DNA from: Sinorhizobium chiapasense
Lineage (GTDB): Bacteria > Pseudomonadota > Alphaproteobacteria > Rhizobiales > Rhizobiaceae
DNA length: 64,000 nucleotides
Assembly (NCBI RefSeq): GCF_036488675.1
Contig: NZ_CP133148.1
Coordinates: forward strand, 4,089,001 to 4,153,000
Direction of reading: 5' to 3'
Part shown: positions 19,334-29,100 of the stretch, in pieces
Layout: each line of letters starts with the position of its first letter
Numbering within the stretch: position 1 is the stretch's first letter
Notes under the pieces: model-generated
What the model saw: only the letters and a program-made list of their open reading frames with translations
Told to the model about the DNA's origin: nothing
Databases searched by the model: none
Translations under genes and position numbers: made by a program

Positions 19334-20725
19334 TCAGGCGGCCAGCGCGTCGAGGATACGAATCCACGAGCGAATACCTTTGTGGAAGGACATAAGCTCG
19401 TATTTCTCGTTCGGTGAATGAATGCGGTCGTCGGAAAGGCCGAAGCCGACGAGCAGCGATTCGATGCCGAGCATTCTCTGGAAATCGCCGACGATCGGGA
19501 TCGAGCCGCCCATGCCGATGACGACTGCCGGTTTCGGCCATTCGTCGGAAAGCGCCATCTTCGCCGTGTTCAGCAAAGGCGAATCATAGGGCAGGTGGAT
19601 CGCCGGAGAGCCGCCATGGGGATGGAATTCCACCGAGCAGTCCGCCGGCACCTTCGACCGTGCATAGGCGCGGAAGGCCTCGCGGATCTTGGCCGGATCC
19701 TGATGGCCGACGAGGCGGAACGACACTTTCGCCGATGCCTGCGCCGCGATCACCGTCTTGAAGCCTTCGCCCGTGTAGCCGCCGGTGATGCCGTTGACCT
19801 CGGCCGTTGGGCGCGCCCAGGTCAATTCGAGCACGGAGCGTCCCTTCTCGCCGGAGGGAATCGAGAGACCGATCTGACCGAGGAACTTCTCGGCCGTCTG
19901 ACCGAGCGTGTCCCAGGCCGCCTTGATCTGGGCGGGGGTCTCCTCGACGCCATCGTAGAAGTTTTCGAGCGTGACGCGACCCGTGTCATCGTGCAGGCCG
20001 GCAAGGATGTCGGTCAGGATGTGGATGGGGTTCGCCGCCGCGCCGCCGAAATAGCCCGAATGCAGATCGCGATCCGCCGCCGTGATGACGATCTCCTCGC
20101 CGACAAGGCCGCGCAGGCCCGCGGAAATCGCCGGCGTCTCGCTGTCCCACATGCTCGTATCGCAGACGAGCGCATAGTCGGCCTTGAGTTCGGCGGCATT
20201 GGCCTGGAGGAAGGGCTTCAGCGACGGCGAGCCCGACTCTTCCTCACCCTCGAAGAGAATGGTGATCCGGCAGGGAAGGGCGTCATGGATCTCCTTGTAG
20301 GCGCGCACCGCTTCGAGGAAGGTCATCAGCTGGCCCTTGTCGTCGGACGTGCCGCGGCCGCTGATGACCTTGCGCCCTGGCTCGATCTCCTTGATCGCCG
20401 GTTCGAAGGGAGGAGCGTCCCAGAGGTTCAGCGGGTCGACAGGCTGCACGTCGTAGTGGCCGTAGAACAGCACGTGGGGAGCATTCGCCGTTGCGCCGAC
20501 GTGGTGGGCGACGACCATCGGATGGCCGGGTGTCTCGCGCACCGAGGCGGTGAAGCCGAGCGCGTTCAGTTCCGTTACGAGCCACTCGGCCGCCTTGCGG
20601 CACTCTGCTTTGAAGGCCGGGTCCGTGGAAATGGACTTGATGCGGACGAGGTCGAAAAGCCGGTCGAGACTGTTCGGAAGATTGGCGTCGGCGCGCTCCA
20701 GAACAGGGGTGATGTCTGCCATCAT
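19334..20725 (-). CDS. M20-family metallodipeptidase
   Basis: 463 residues. Zinc-site motifs of the ArgE/DapE/CPG2 family are intact: VLFYGHYDVQPVDP with metal-binding H and D, GRGTSDDKGQ, and ILFEGEEESGSPSL with the general-base glutamate. A dimerisation domain separates the halves, and the C-terminal metal histidine is in DRIHSPNEKYEL. Length fits the cytosolic dipeptidase subgroup. Double ATG at 20725/20722, with AAGGATTCGC before the first. Substrate specificity is uncertain. Confidence 0.9.
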   Translation of the reverse strand: MMADITPVLERADANLPNSLDRLFDLVRIKSISTDPAFKAECRKAAEWLVTELNALGFTASVRETPGHPMVVAHHVGATANAPHVLFYGHYDVQPVDPLNLWDAPPFEPAIKEIEPGRKVISGRGTSDDKGQLMTFLEAVRAYKEIHDALPCRITILFEGEEESGSPSLKPFLQANAAELKADYALVCDTSMWDSETPAISAGLRGLVGEEIVITAADRDLHSGYFGGAAANPIHILTDILAGLHDDTGRVTLENFYDGVEETPAQIKAAWDTLGQTAEKFLGQIGLSIPSGEKGRSVLELTWARPTAEVNGITGGYTGEGFKTVIAAQASAKVSFRLVGHQDPAKIREAFRAYARSKVPADCSVEFHPHGGSPAIHLPYDSPLLNTAKMALSDEWPKPAVVIGMGGSIPIVGDFQRMLGIESLLVGFGLSDDRIHSPNEKYELMSFHKGIRSWIRILDALAA

Positions 20726-20898
20726 GCGAATCCTTATGTGCGTTTCGCGCGGAACCTAGCCCATAACCCCGCAAATCGAAATCGGTTTCAGAGAAGGATT
20801 TTGGGCAGACCACGGTATTGCCGCGTCCATCTGGCTTTGAATGTCGACCGCTTTGAATGGAAATCGCCGCTGCAACGGTAAATTGTCGGCGCGAGGAA

Positions 20899-21342
20899 TC
20901 AGGAAACGTCGCCGTTGCGGGCGGTATTGGCGAGCGCCATGCGCATGTATTCGAGCATCAGTTCCCTTTCGAAGCGGCGAAAGCCTGACAGCAGGGATTG
21001 CTCCGCCGCGAGTGCGGCTTCCTTCGCCGCCGCCTCGATCTCTCTCGCCCGTTCCGTCAGGAAGATCTGTTGCGAGCGCCGGTCGCTCGGGTGTTTGCGG
21101 CGGCTGATGAGCCCGTCGCGCTCCATGCGGGCGAGCGTGTTGGCCATGGTCGCCTGCTCTATGTCCAGCCGATCGAGGAGCTGCTTTTGCGTCAGGCCCT
21201 CCTCCGACCAGAGTTCAAGCAGAACCGGAAACTGGCCGGGCGCGAAGCCGAGCTTCTGCCCCCGCTCCTGCAGGGCGCGCGAGAAGCCTTTTGCCAGCAG
21301 ACTGGCCAGGTAGGTCGCAGATTCCATACGATTGAAGGCCAT
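20899..21342 (-). CDS. MarR-family transcriptional regulator
   Basis: 147 residues. The winged helix is at about residues 45-100 (LTQKQLLDRLDIEQATMANTL, then RRKHPSDRRSQQIFLTERA forming the wing), flanked by dimerisation helices. The gene lies between the M20 peptidase and the sRNA locus next to polA. The same polA/marR neighbourhood is known from S. meliloti around Smr7C. Ligand and targets are unknown. Confidence 0.9.
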   Translation of the reverse strand: MAFNRMESATYLASLLAKGFSRALQERGQKLGFAPGQFPVLLELWSEEGLTQKQLLDRLDIEQATMANTLARMERDGLISRRKHPSDRRSQQIFLTERAREIEAAAKEAALAAEQSLLSGFRRFERELMLEYMRMALANTARNGDVS

Positions 21343-21504
21343 AGCCTAATCGGTACGCGTGAACCGGAGCGAAGACAAGTTTCAAAGCTGGCGATGAAAT
21401 TGAAATATCCCCGACTTCACAGGGATTTGAGCGGAACAATGAGGCGCGAATGCGAGCGGAAAAACGTGCGCACTTTTCCTCAGTGCGCTCTCCGGTTGGA
21501 CAAC

Positions 21505-21652
21505 AAAAAACCGTCGCGGCGCGGAGGCGGCGCCGTGACGGCTCTTTGAAAGCAGGACAAAGGCCCGGAGAGGGGGATAAGGCCTTTGTCCACATCTGGT
21601 GCGGGCGGGGGACAGGCCAATCACCAGACGACGGCATCATTTCAGTGCCGTT
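21505..21652 (-). ncRNA. alpha-r7 family small RNA (Smr7C-like) between marR and polA
   Basis: Minus strand from about 21650 reads hairpin ACGGCA/TGCCGT, hairpin GTCTGGTG/CACCAGAT, hairpin GGACAAAGGCC/GGGCCTTTGTCC, and a terminator GCCGTCACGGCGC/GCGCCGCGACGGT followed by TTTTTT (21510-21505). Total about 148 nt. The location between polA and a MarR gene is where Smr7C (alpha-r7, about 150 nt) was described in S. meliloti. TATTAT just upstream of the inferred 5' end may be the -10. The 5' end is approximate. Confidence 0.8.
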
Positions 21653-21839
21653 CGATAATAATTTGAGGAGCCAAATGTGGCTTTTCAAGGATTGTCCGAC
21701 TGAATCGCACATTACAAATGCGTAACGTTTCCGTGAGCCTTCGGACGGCGTCGGCGTCCGCCCCGTCACTGGCCCAGATAGGCACTGGCGGCGAAAACCG
21801 CAATGGACGTTTGCCTCACCCCGCGCTATCCATGGCCGC

Positions 21840-24800
21840 ATGAAAAACGGTGATCACCTCTTCCTCGTCGACGGCTCCGGCTTCATCTTCCGGGCCTTCC
21901 ATGCCATCCCGCCGCTCAACCGCAAGTCCGACGGCCTTCCGGTCAATGCGGTTGCCGGCTTCTGCAACATGCTCTGGAAGCTCCTGACCGACGCGCGCGA
22001 TACGTCGGTCGGCGTGGCACCGACGCATTTCGCGGTGATTTTCGACTATTCCTCGAAGACCTTCCGCAACGTGCTTTACGACCAGTACAAGGCGAATCGC
22101 ACCGCGCCGCCCGAAGATCTGATCCCGCAGTTCGGGCTGATCCGGCATGCCACCCGCGCCTTCAACCTGCCTTGCATCGAGAAGGAAGGCTATGAGGCGG
22201 ACGACCTGATCGCGACCTACGCCCGCCTTGCCGAAGAGGCGGGCGCCGGTGTCACGATCGTTTCCTCGGACAAGGACCTGATGCAGCTGGTGACCTCCAG
22301 GGTGTCGATGTACGACAGCATGAAGGACAAGCAGATCACGATCCCCGACGTGATCGAAAAATGGGGCGTGCCGCCGGAGAAGATGATCGATCTCCAGGCG
22401 ATGACGGGCGATTCGACCGACAACGTCCCGGGGATCCCCGGCATCGGACCGAAAACCGCTGCCCAACTGCTCGAAGAATACGGCGACCTCGACACGTTGC
22501 TTGCGCGCGCTGGCGAAATCAAGCAGCAGAAGCGACGCGAGAGCATTGTCGCCAATGCCGAGCTTGCGCGCCTTTCCCGCCAACTCGTGACCTTGAAGAA
22601 GGATACTCCTCTCGACGTTCCGCTTGAGGACCTGAGACTCGAGCCGCAAAACGGCCCGAAGCTCATCGCCTTCCTGAAGACCATGGAATTCAATACGCTG
22701 ACGCGCCGTGTCGCAGCGGCGACGGATACCGACGCTGAGGCCGTCGAAGCGGCGTATGTGCCGGTCGAATGGGGCATGGAAGCGCACGGGCCGGACCTCG
22801 ACACCGGCGAGGCGGCCGGCCCGCCGCCTTCCACCCAATCGTCGAGCGCGGCGCCGCCGCGCGGGCAGGCAGCCAAGGCGGCCGTCTCGCTCCTCGCGAG
22901 CGGCCAGGATGCAGACGTTACCGGCGCGACGCCCCAGGGGCTCGCGCGGGCGCGCGCCGAATTCTTTGCCACCGCCCCCTTTGATCATTCCAGCTACGTC
23001 ACCGTTCGCGATCTTGCCACGCTCGACCGATGGATCGCCGATGCGCGTGACGCCGGCGTGGTTGGATTCGACACGGAAACGACGTCGCTCGACGCCATGC
23101 AGGCGGATCTGGTCGGCTTCTCGCTGGCGATCGCCGACTATGCGGACAATCCCTCCGGCACGAAAATCCGTGCCGCTTACGTACCACTGATCCACAAGAG
23201 TCGCGCCGGCGATCTGCTTGGCGGCGGTCCCCTCGAAGATCAGGTCCCGGTGGGCGAGGCGCTGAGCCGGCTAAAGACCTTGCTCGAGGAGCCTTCGGTG
23301 TTGAAGGTGGGGCAGAACCTGAAGTTCGACTATCTCCTGATGAAGCGGCATGGCATCGCCGTGAAGAGCTTCGACGACACCATGTTGATGTCCTATGTCA
23401 TCGATGCCGGCAACGGCGCTCACGGCATGGATTCGCTTTCCGAGCGGTGGCTCAATCACAAGCCGATCGCCTACAAGGATATCACCGGCAGCGGCCGGTC
23501 TTCGCTCACCTTCGACTTCGTCGATATCGACAGGGCGACGGCCTATGCGGCGGAAGAGGCGGACGTGACGCTGCGCCTCTGGCACGTGCTGAAGCCGCAA
23601 CTTTCTTCCAAGGGGCTGACGCGCGTCTATGAGCGGCTCGAAAGACCGCTGGTCGCGGTTCTTGCCCTTATGGAGGAGCGCGGCATCACCGTCGATCGCC
23701 AAATTCTCTCGCGCCTCTCGGGAGAGCTTGCGCAGGGTGCTGCGGCGCTCGAGGACGAGATCTACCGCCTGGCCGGCGAAACTTTCACCATCGGTTCACC
23801 GAAGCAGCTTGGCGACATTCTGTTCGGCAAGATGGGGCTGCCAGGCGGCTCGAAAACCAAGACCGGTCAGTGGTCGACCTCGGCGCAAGTTCTCGAAGAG
23901 CTCGCCGCCGAAGGCCATCACCTGCCGCGCAAGATCGTCGACTGGCGCCAGCTCACCAAGCTGAAATCGACCTATACCGACGCGCTGCCGGGCTTCGTCC
24001 ATCCGCGAACGCGGCGCGTACATACGTCCTATGCGCTGGCCGCGACGACCACGGGCCGCCTTTCCTCGGCCGACCCCAACCTGCAGAACATTCCGGTGCG
24101 CACCGTCGAGGGCCGCAAGATCCGCACCGCCTTCATCGCGACGCCGGGACACAAGCTGGTTTCGGCGGACTACAGCCAGATCGAGCTTCGGGTGCTCGCG
24201 CATGTGGCGGATATTCCGCAGCTCCGCCAGGCCTTCGCCGACGGCGTCGACATCCACGCGATGACCGCTTCCGAGATGTTCGGGGTTCCCGTCGACGGGA
24301 TGCCGGGCGAAATCCGCCGCCGCGCCAAGGCGATCAATTTCGGCATCATCTACGGCATCTCCGCCTTCGGTCTTGCCAACCAGCTTTCGATCGAACGTTC
24401 GGAGGCGAGCGAATACATCAAGAAGTATTTCGAGCGCTTCCCCGGTATCCGCGACTACATGGAGAACACCAAGGCCTTCGCGCGTGAGCACGGATATGTC
24501 GAAACGATCTTCGGCCGTCGCGCCCACTATCCCGATATCCGCTCCTCCAATCCGTCGCATCGCGCCTTCAACGAACGCGCCTCGATCAACGCGCCAATCC
24601 AGGGCTCTGCCGCCGACATCATCCGCCGCGCCATGGTGAAGATGGAGCCGGCGCTGGGCGAGGCGAAGCTGTCCGCGCGGATGCTCCTGCAGGTCCACGA
24701 CGAATTGATCTTCGAGGTCGAGGACGGCGAAATCGAGCGCACCATCCCTGTGATCGTCTCGGTGATGGAAAACGCCGCCATGCCGGCGCTCAACATGAAG

Positions 24801-24854
24801 GTGCCGCTGAAGGTCGATTCTCGCGCCGCGCATAACTGGGAGGAGGCGCACTGA
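21840..24854 (+). CDS. polA: DNA polymerase I
   Basis: 1004 residues. 5'-nuclease domain about residues 1-290 (LVDGSGFIFRAFHA; YEADDLIATYA; PGIPGIGPKTAAQLL). An active-looking 3'-5' exonuclease domain follows (GFDTETTSLDAMQADL with the D-x-E pair; NLKFDYLLMKRHG). The polymerase domain has motif A SADYSQIELRVLAH, motif B RRRAKAINFGIIYGISAFG and motif C LLQVHDELIFEVE. A Pro/Ala-rich insert at about 320-365 links nuclease and exonuclease. Fills gaps and removes RNA primers. ATG 21840 is the first plausible start. Confidence 0.98.
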   Translation: MKNGDHLFLVDGSGFIFRAFHAIPPLNRKSDGLPVNAVAGFCNMLWKLLTDARDTSVGVAPTHFAVIFDYSSKTFRNVLYDQYKANRTAPPEDLIPQFGLIRHATRAFNLPCIEKEGYEADDLIATYARLAEEAGAGVTIVSSDKDLMQLVTSRVSMYDSMKDKQITIPDVIEKWGVPPEKMIDLQAMTGDSTDNVPGIPGIGPKTAAQLLEEYGDLDTLLARAGEIKQQKRRESIVANAELARLSRQLVTLKKDTPLDVPLEDLRLEPQNGPKLIAFLKTMEFNTLTRRVAAATDTDAEAVEAAYVPVEWGMEAHGPDLDTGEAAGPPPSTQSSSAAPPRGQAAKAAVSLLASGQDADVTGATPQGLARARAEFFATAPFDHSSYVTVRDLATLDRWIADARDAGVVGFDTETTSLDAMQADLVGFSLAIADYADNPSGTKIRAAYVPLIHKSRAGDLLGGGPLEDQVPVGEALSRLKTLLEEPSVLKVGQNLKFDYLLMKRHGIAVKSFDDTMLMSYVIDAGNGAHGMDSLSERWLNHKPIAYKDITGSGRSSLTFDFVDIDRATAYAAEEADVTLRLWHVLKPQLSSKGLTRVYERLERPLVAVLALMEERGITVDRQILSRLSGELAQGAAALEDEIYRLAGETFTIGSPKQLGDILFGKMGLPGGSKTKTGQWSTSAQVLEELAAEGHHLPRKIVDWRQLTKLKSTYTDALPGFVHPRTRRVHTSYALAATTTGRLSSADPNLQNIPVRTVEGRKIRTAFIATPGHKLVSADYSQIELRVLAHVADIPQLRQAFADGVDIHAMTASEMFGVPVDGMPGEIRRRAKAINFGIIYGISAFGLANQLSIERSEASEYIKKYFERFPGIRDYMENTKAFAREHGYVETIFGRRAHYPDIRSSNPSHRAFNERASINAPIQGSAADIIRRAMVKMEPALGEAKLSARMLLQVHDELIFEVEDGEIERTIPVIVSVMENAAMPALNMKVPLKVDSRAAHNWEEAH

Positions 24855-24883
24855 GTATCATCATGCAGTAGAGCGGAATTCGT

Positions 24884-24919
24884 CCCCCAATCCTTACCCC
24901 GGGGCAAGTGGTTGGGGGG
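24884..24919. terminator. Hairpin between convergent polA and cheB-like gene
   Basis: CCCCCAATCCTTACCCC pairs with GGGGCAAGTGGTTGGGGG, an imperfect 17-bp stem 30 bp after the polA stop and 12 bp before the end of the convergent gene. Probably a shared terminator; no strong T-run. Confidence 0.55.
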
Positions 24920-24930
24920 CTTGTTGGCAT

Positions 24931-25956
24931 CTACTCTGCATTGTCGACCTTGTCGGTGGGCATGTCGGCTTTGGCAAGAATCGCGCCGCGCAAGGTTTCG
25001 GCGTGCGCTCTGATTTCTTCCGCCCGCTGCTTGTTTGCTCTGGCGGCCGCGTCCAGCCCGCTGCGCCAGGCGTCGTCCGCCATCTTCTCGCAGAGCGTCA
25101 CCCTTTCCTCGATGATCCTGAGCGCAACCCTCATCGCCTCGTCCACGGCCCCCTCCTTCTCGGTAGCCAGTGTCTCGGATGTGTAGGCGTGGCCGACCTG
25201 GCAGCGAAATCTGAGAGGCGGCCAGCTCCTGATTTCGGAAAGCACACCGCCGCAGGCTGGACATGAGAGGGGTACGGCGTCTGCGATCGTGTCGATCGCC
25301 GCCGGAGTGACCGGGCGGCCGAGCGCTATTTCGACCTCCAGCCTGATATCGGGCGGTATGGAAACAGCGGGACCTGGCTCTTCGCCGGTGAGCTTGAGCA
25401 GCAGCGAGGGGAGGTCCGCGAGCGGAGCCCGATAGTCGACATCGCTGGTTTGGAGCGCTCCCATGGGCATGCCGGGTTCAACCGCGTCCGACGGATTTTG
25501 GACAACGGTCACGCCGCCGCATCGCTTGAGGTCGGCGAGGCCGGCCGCTCCGTCATTCAACATGCCGGTCAGCACGACCCCCACCGCCCTTGGCCCGTAG
25601 CTCAGGCCAACGGATCGAAAGAGCGGATCGACTGCCGGTCGAGAGAGATTCTCCCGCGGCCCGCGGCCGAGCCGAATTCTGTTGTCGAGGACGAGGAGAT
25701 GATGGTCGGCCGGCGCAACATAAACCCATCCACGCTCGACATGCTCGCCATCGACCGCTGTTTTGACGGCAATCTCCGCATGCTGGTTGAAAATATCGGC
25801 GAGCAGATCTTTGCCGCGCGCGCCCACATGAATGACGACGAATACAGTGGCGGCGCAGTCGGTAGGAAGCTCGCGAAGCAGATGTTTCAATGCACCGATT
25901 GCTCCCATCGACCCGCCTATCGCGATCACGTCGCGGTGGGCCATGGTATGCTCCAT
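24931..25956 (-). CDS. CheB-type methylesterase without receiver domain, with C-terminal extension
   Basis: 341 residues. The CheB catalytic domain spans about residues 8-190: serine in AIGGSMGAIGAL, histidine in FVVIHVGARG and aspartate in VVLTGMLNDGAAG, so the triad is complete. The N-terminal receiver domain of classical CheB is absent. After residue 235 comes a CPACGG...RFRCQVGHAYT segment that looks like a small metal-binding knuckle, then a helical tail. Divergent from the CheB-CheR kinase gene, suggesting a common non-chemotaxis pathway. ATG 25944 is an alternative start. Confidence 0.87.
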   Translation of the reverse strand: MEHTMAHRDVIAIGGSMGAIGALKHLLRELPTDCAATVFVVIHVGARGKDLLADIFNQHAEIAVKTAVDGEHVERGWVYVAPADHHLLVLDNRIRLGRGPRENLSRPAVDPLFRSVGLSYGPRAVGVVLTGMLNDGAAGLADLKRCGGVTVVQNPSDAVEPGMPMGALQTSDVDYRAPLADLPSLLLKLTGEEPGPAVSIPPDIRLEVEIALGRPVTPAAIDTIADAVPLSCPACGGVLSEIRSWPPLRFRCQVGHAYTSETLATEKEGAVDEAMRVALRIIEERVTLCEKMADDAWRSGLDAAARANKQRAEEIRAHAETLRGAILAKADMPTDKVDNAE

Positions 25957-26024
25957 TCACCTACAACGCTCCACGCGCGCATAGGTTCGATGCCGCTGTA
26001 GGGAAGATTTTCCCAATACCTCTA

Positions 26025-26052
26025 TTGGTGGCCACCCGTTCGCGGTTATAAG
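26025..26052 (+). promoter_or_regulatory. Candidate sigma-70 promoter of the hybrid kinase gene
   Basis: TTGGTG (26025-26030), 16-bp spacer, TATAAG (26047-26052), about 140 bp upstream of ATG 26191 in the divergent region. The hexamers fit the housekeeping consensus moderately well. Confidence 0.4.
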
Positions 26053-26190
26053 TAGATCACGTCGGAACGCGCCGTTCGGTGTAGAATGGTCGCCTATCCG
26101 GCTCTGAAGGTTACCGAAAATCCCGCAAACGAGCCCACGATCGAGCACCCATCGGGGCCCCGTTGAGCGGATTGCCGGGGGAGGTGAAGC

Positions 26191-29100
26191 ATGGGGCAGG
26201 AATCGGATCCGCCGATCGTAGGCATCGGAGCTTCGGCAGGGGGTGTCCATGCGCTTCAGACCTTCTTCGACCATTTGCCGGCCGAGACCGATGCGGCCTT
26301 CGTGGTCATTGTCCATCTCGATCCTGACGCCAGGAGCGAGCTTGCCAACATCCTGGCGTCACGCACGAAGATGCAGGTGACACAGGTCGAAGACCATGCG
26401 CGCCTTGAAAGCAACCGTGTCTACGTGATCGCGCCGAACCGGCGGCTAAATATCGCTGACGGCACGATTTCCGCACAGCCGTTCGAGGAGGCGCGGGCGC
26501 ATCGAGCGCCGATCGATCTCTTTTTCCGATCGCTTGCGGAGCAGCATGGAACAGCTTTCGCCGTAATTCTCACCGGCGCAGGGGCGGACGGCGCGATCGG
26601 CGTCAAGGCCATAAAGGAGGCGGGCGGCATCGTGCTCGTCCAGGATCCGAACGAGGCGGAATATGCCTCGATGCCCCGCAATGCCATTGCCACGGAGGTC
26701 GCCGACTTCGTGCTGCCGGTCCAAGAGCTTCCCGAACGACTGGCCGAGCTTTTGGCCAATCGGGCACCGCTTCCATCCGCCGAGGGACGTTCCAGCGTTG
26801 AAGATATCCTCGCGCGGATTCTCGCGCATGTGCGCGCCAGAACCGGGCACGATTTCTCGCAGTACAAGCGAGCGACCATTCTGCGTCGCGTCGGCCGGCG
26901 GGCGCAGGTGACCAGGAAGGAGTCGATCGCGGAATATTATGCCTATCTGCGCGAGAACGTGGAGGAGGCGCAGGCTCTCTTCAGCGACTTCCTGATTTCC
27001 GTCACCACGTTCTTTCGCGATCCGGCCGCCTTCAAGTCGCTCGCCGACAATATCGTTCCGCAACTGTTCGACGGAAAGGAAGCCGGTGACAGCATCAGGG
27101 TCTGGGTTCCCGGCTGCGCCACCGGAGAGGAGACCTATACGATCGGCATCCTGCTGCTCGAGGAAGCCGCTCGTCGCGACCTTACGCCGGAAATCCAGGT
27201 GTTCGGCTCAGACCTCGATGGCGGGGCCTTGGCGATCGCACGCGAGGGCCGGTTTCCGGCGACGATCGAAGGAGATCTTTCAGAGGAGAGATTGCGCCGG
27301 TTCTTCCAGCGTGAGGGCGACCACTATCGCGTCCGCCGGGAGCTGCGCGATGTGGTCCTGTTCGCGAGCCACAGCCTGCTCCGAGATCCGCCGTTCTCCC
27401 ACCTGGACATGATTTCCTGCCGCAATCTCCTGATCTATCTCGACCGGCAGCTTCAGCAGCAGGTTTGCAGCACATTTCACTACGCGCTCAATCCGGGCGG
27501 GTACCTTTTCCTCGGATCGTCGGAAAGCGCCGACCATCCGGCCGGGCTCTTCCGCACGGTCGACCGTGAGGCGCGGATTTACCGATCGATTGCGGGCGCC
27601 GGAGAGCGCCGCCCGACACTGCCGGTGCTTCTCGGTCCGCACCAGACGGCCGAAAGAGCTCCGGTCGTCGCCCGCCCGCCTTCACCCTCCGGCAGCTTCA
27701 GCGACGCCGCCTTGCACCGCCAGATGCTCGAAAAGATCGCCCCGCCGAGCATGCTGGTGGACGAGAGTCATCGGGCGATCCACCTTTCCGAAAGCGCCGG
27801 CCGCTTCCTGCAACCGTCGGGCGGGCCGATCAGCACGGATGCGACGGATCTTGTGCGCGAGGAGTTCCGCTTCGACCTCAGGGCGGCGCTGCATCGGGCC
27901 TTCGAGCGAAACGAAGCGACCTTGAGCATGCCGATCCTCGCACAAGTCGACGGGCAGCCGCATCGCGTCTACCTTCAGGTGAAGCCGGTTCTTCAGGGAA
28001 GCGACCCGACGCGGCATGCCTTGGTGCTCTTCATCGAAGGTGAGGCTATCGACAAGGGCGAAAACGCCGTTTCCGAGACAGGCGACGGGCATCCGGCTGC
28101 CAACCAGACGATCCGGCAGTTGCAGGAGGAACTGCAGCTCGCGCAGAACCGGCTGCGGGTGACGCGGGAAGAATCCGAGGCGGCCAACGAGGAACTGCGC
28201 GCCGCAAACGAAGAACTCCAGTCGATGAACGAGGAATACCGTTCGACGGCCGAGGAACTCGAGACGAGCAAGGAGGAACTGCAGTCCATCAACGAAGAGC
28301 TGCAGACGGTCAACAACGAGCTGAAGGTGAAGCTGGAAAGCGTCTCGCGCGCTCACAGCGATCTGCAGAATCTCATGGCGGCGACCGATGTCGCGACACT
28401 TTTCCTCAATCCATTGCTCCGCATCAAACGCTTCACCCCGCGTCTGACGGAGATTTTCAACGTCACCGCCAATGATGAAGGACGGCCCATCACCGACTTC
28501 ACCCATCAACTTGAATATGACGCTCTCGCCGATGACGCGCGCTCTGTCCTTGAGCACCTCGCGCCCATAGAACACGAGGTCAAGGGCCGCAACGGCCGCT
28601 GGTATCTGGTGCGGATGCGCCCCTATCGCACGATAGACGACAAGATCGACGGTGTCGTGGCTACCTTCGTTGACATCACCGAACGGCGTCAGGCCGAAGA
28701 AAATGCACGGGAGAGCAAGCAGCGTCTCGATCAGGAAGCGCGACTTGTGGAGCTTTCACGGTCACCGATATTCGTCTGGGATTACGACGACGGCATCAAA
28801 CAGTGGAACCGAGGCAGCGAGGAGCTCTACGGCTATTCGCGGGAAGAGGCCATCGGAAGAGAAAAGGAAAAGCTGCTGAAGACCAAGGTTCCCGGCTCCT
28901 CTTTCGAGAATTTGCTGCAGGCGCTTCTGGCAGACGGTCACTGGAGCGGCGAACTGCGCCACACGACAAAGGAAGGGCATGTCCTGACGGTGGAGAGCCA
29001 GATCGAGCTCCTGCCGGTGGGAGAGCGGCGCCTCGTTCTCGAGAGCACCCGTGACGTGACCGATCGCAAGCGGTGGGAGCAGCGCCGACAGCTGCTGGTG

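Noticed and set aside
26060..26090. GGAAC-based RpoE2/EcfG promoter upstream of the hybrid kinase
   Set aside because: GGAAC is present at about 26065 but no GTT-type -10 lies at the right distance; the TTGGTG/TATAAG pair fits better.
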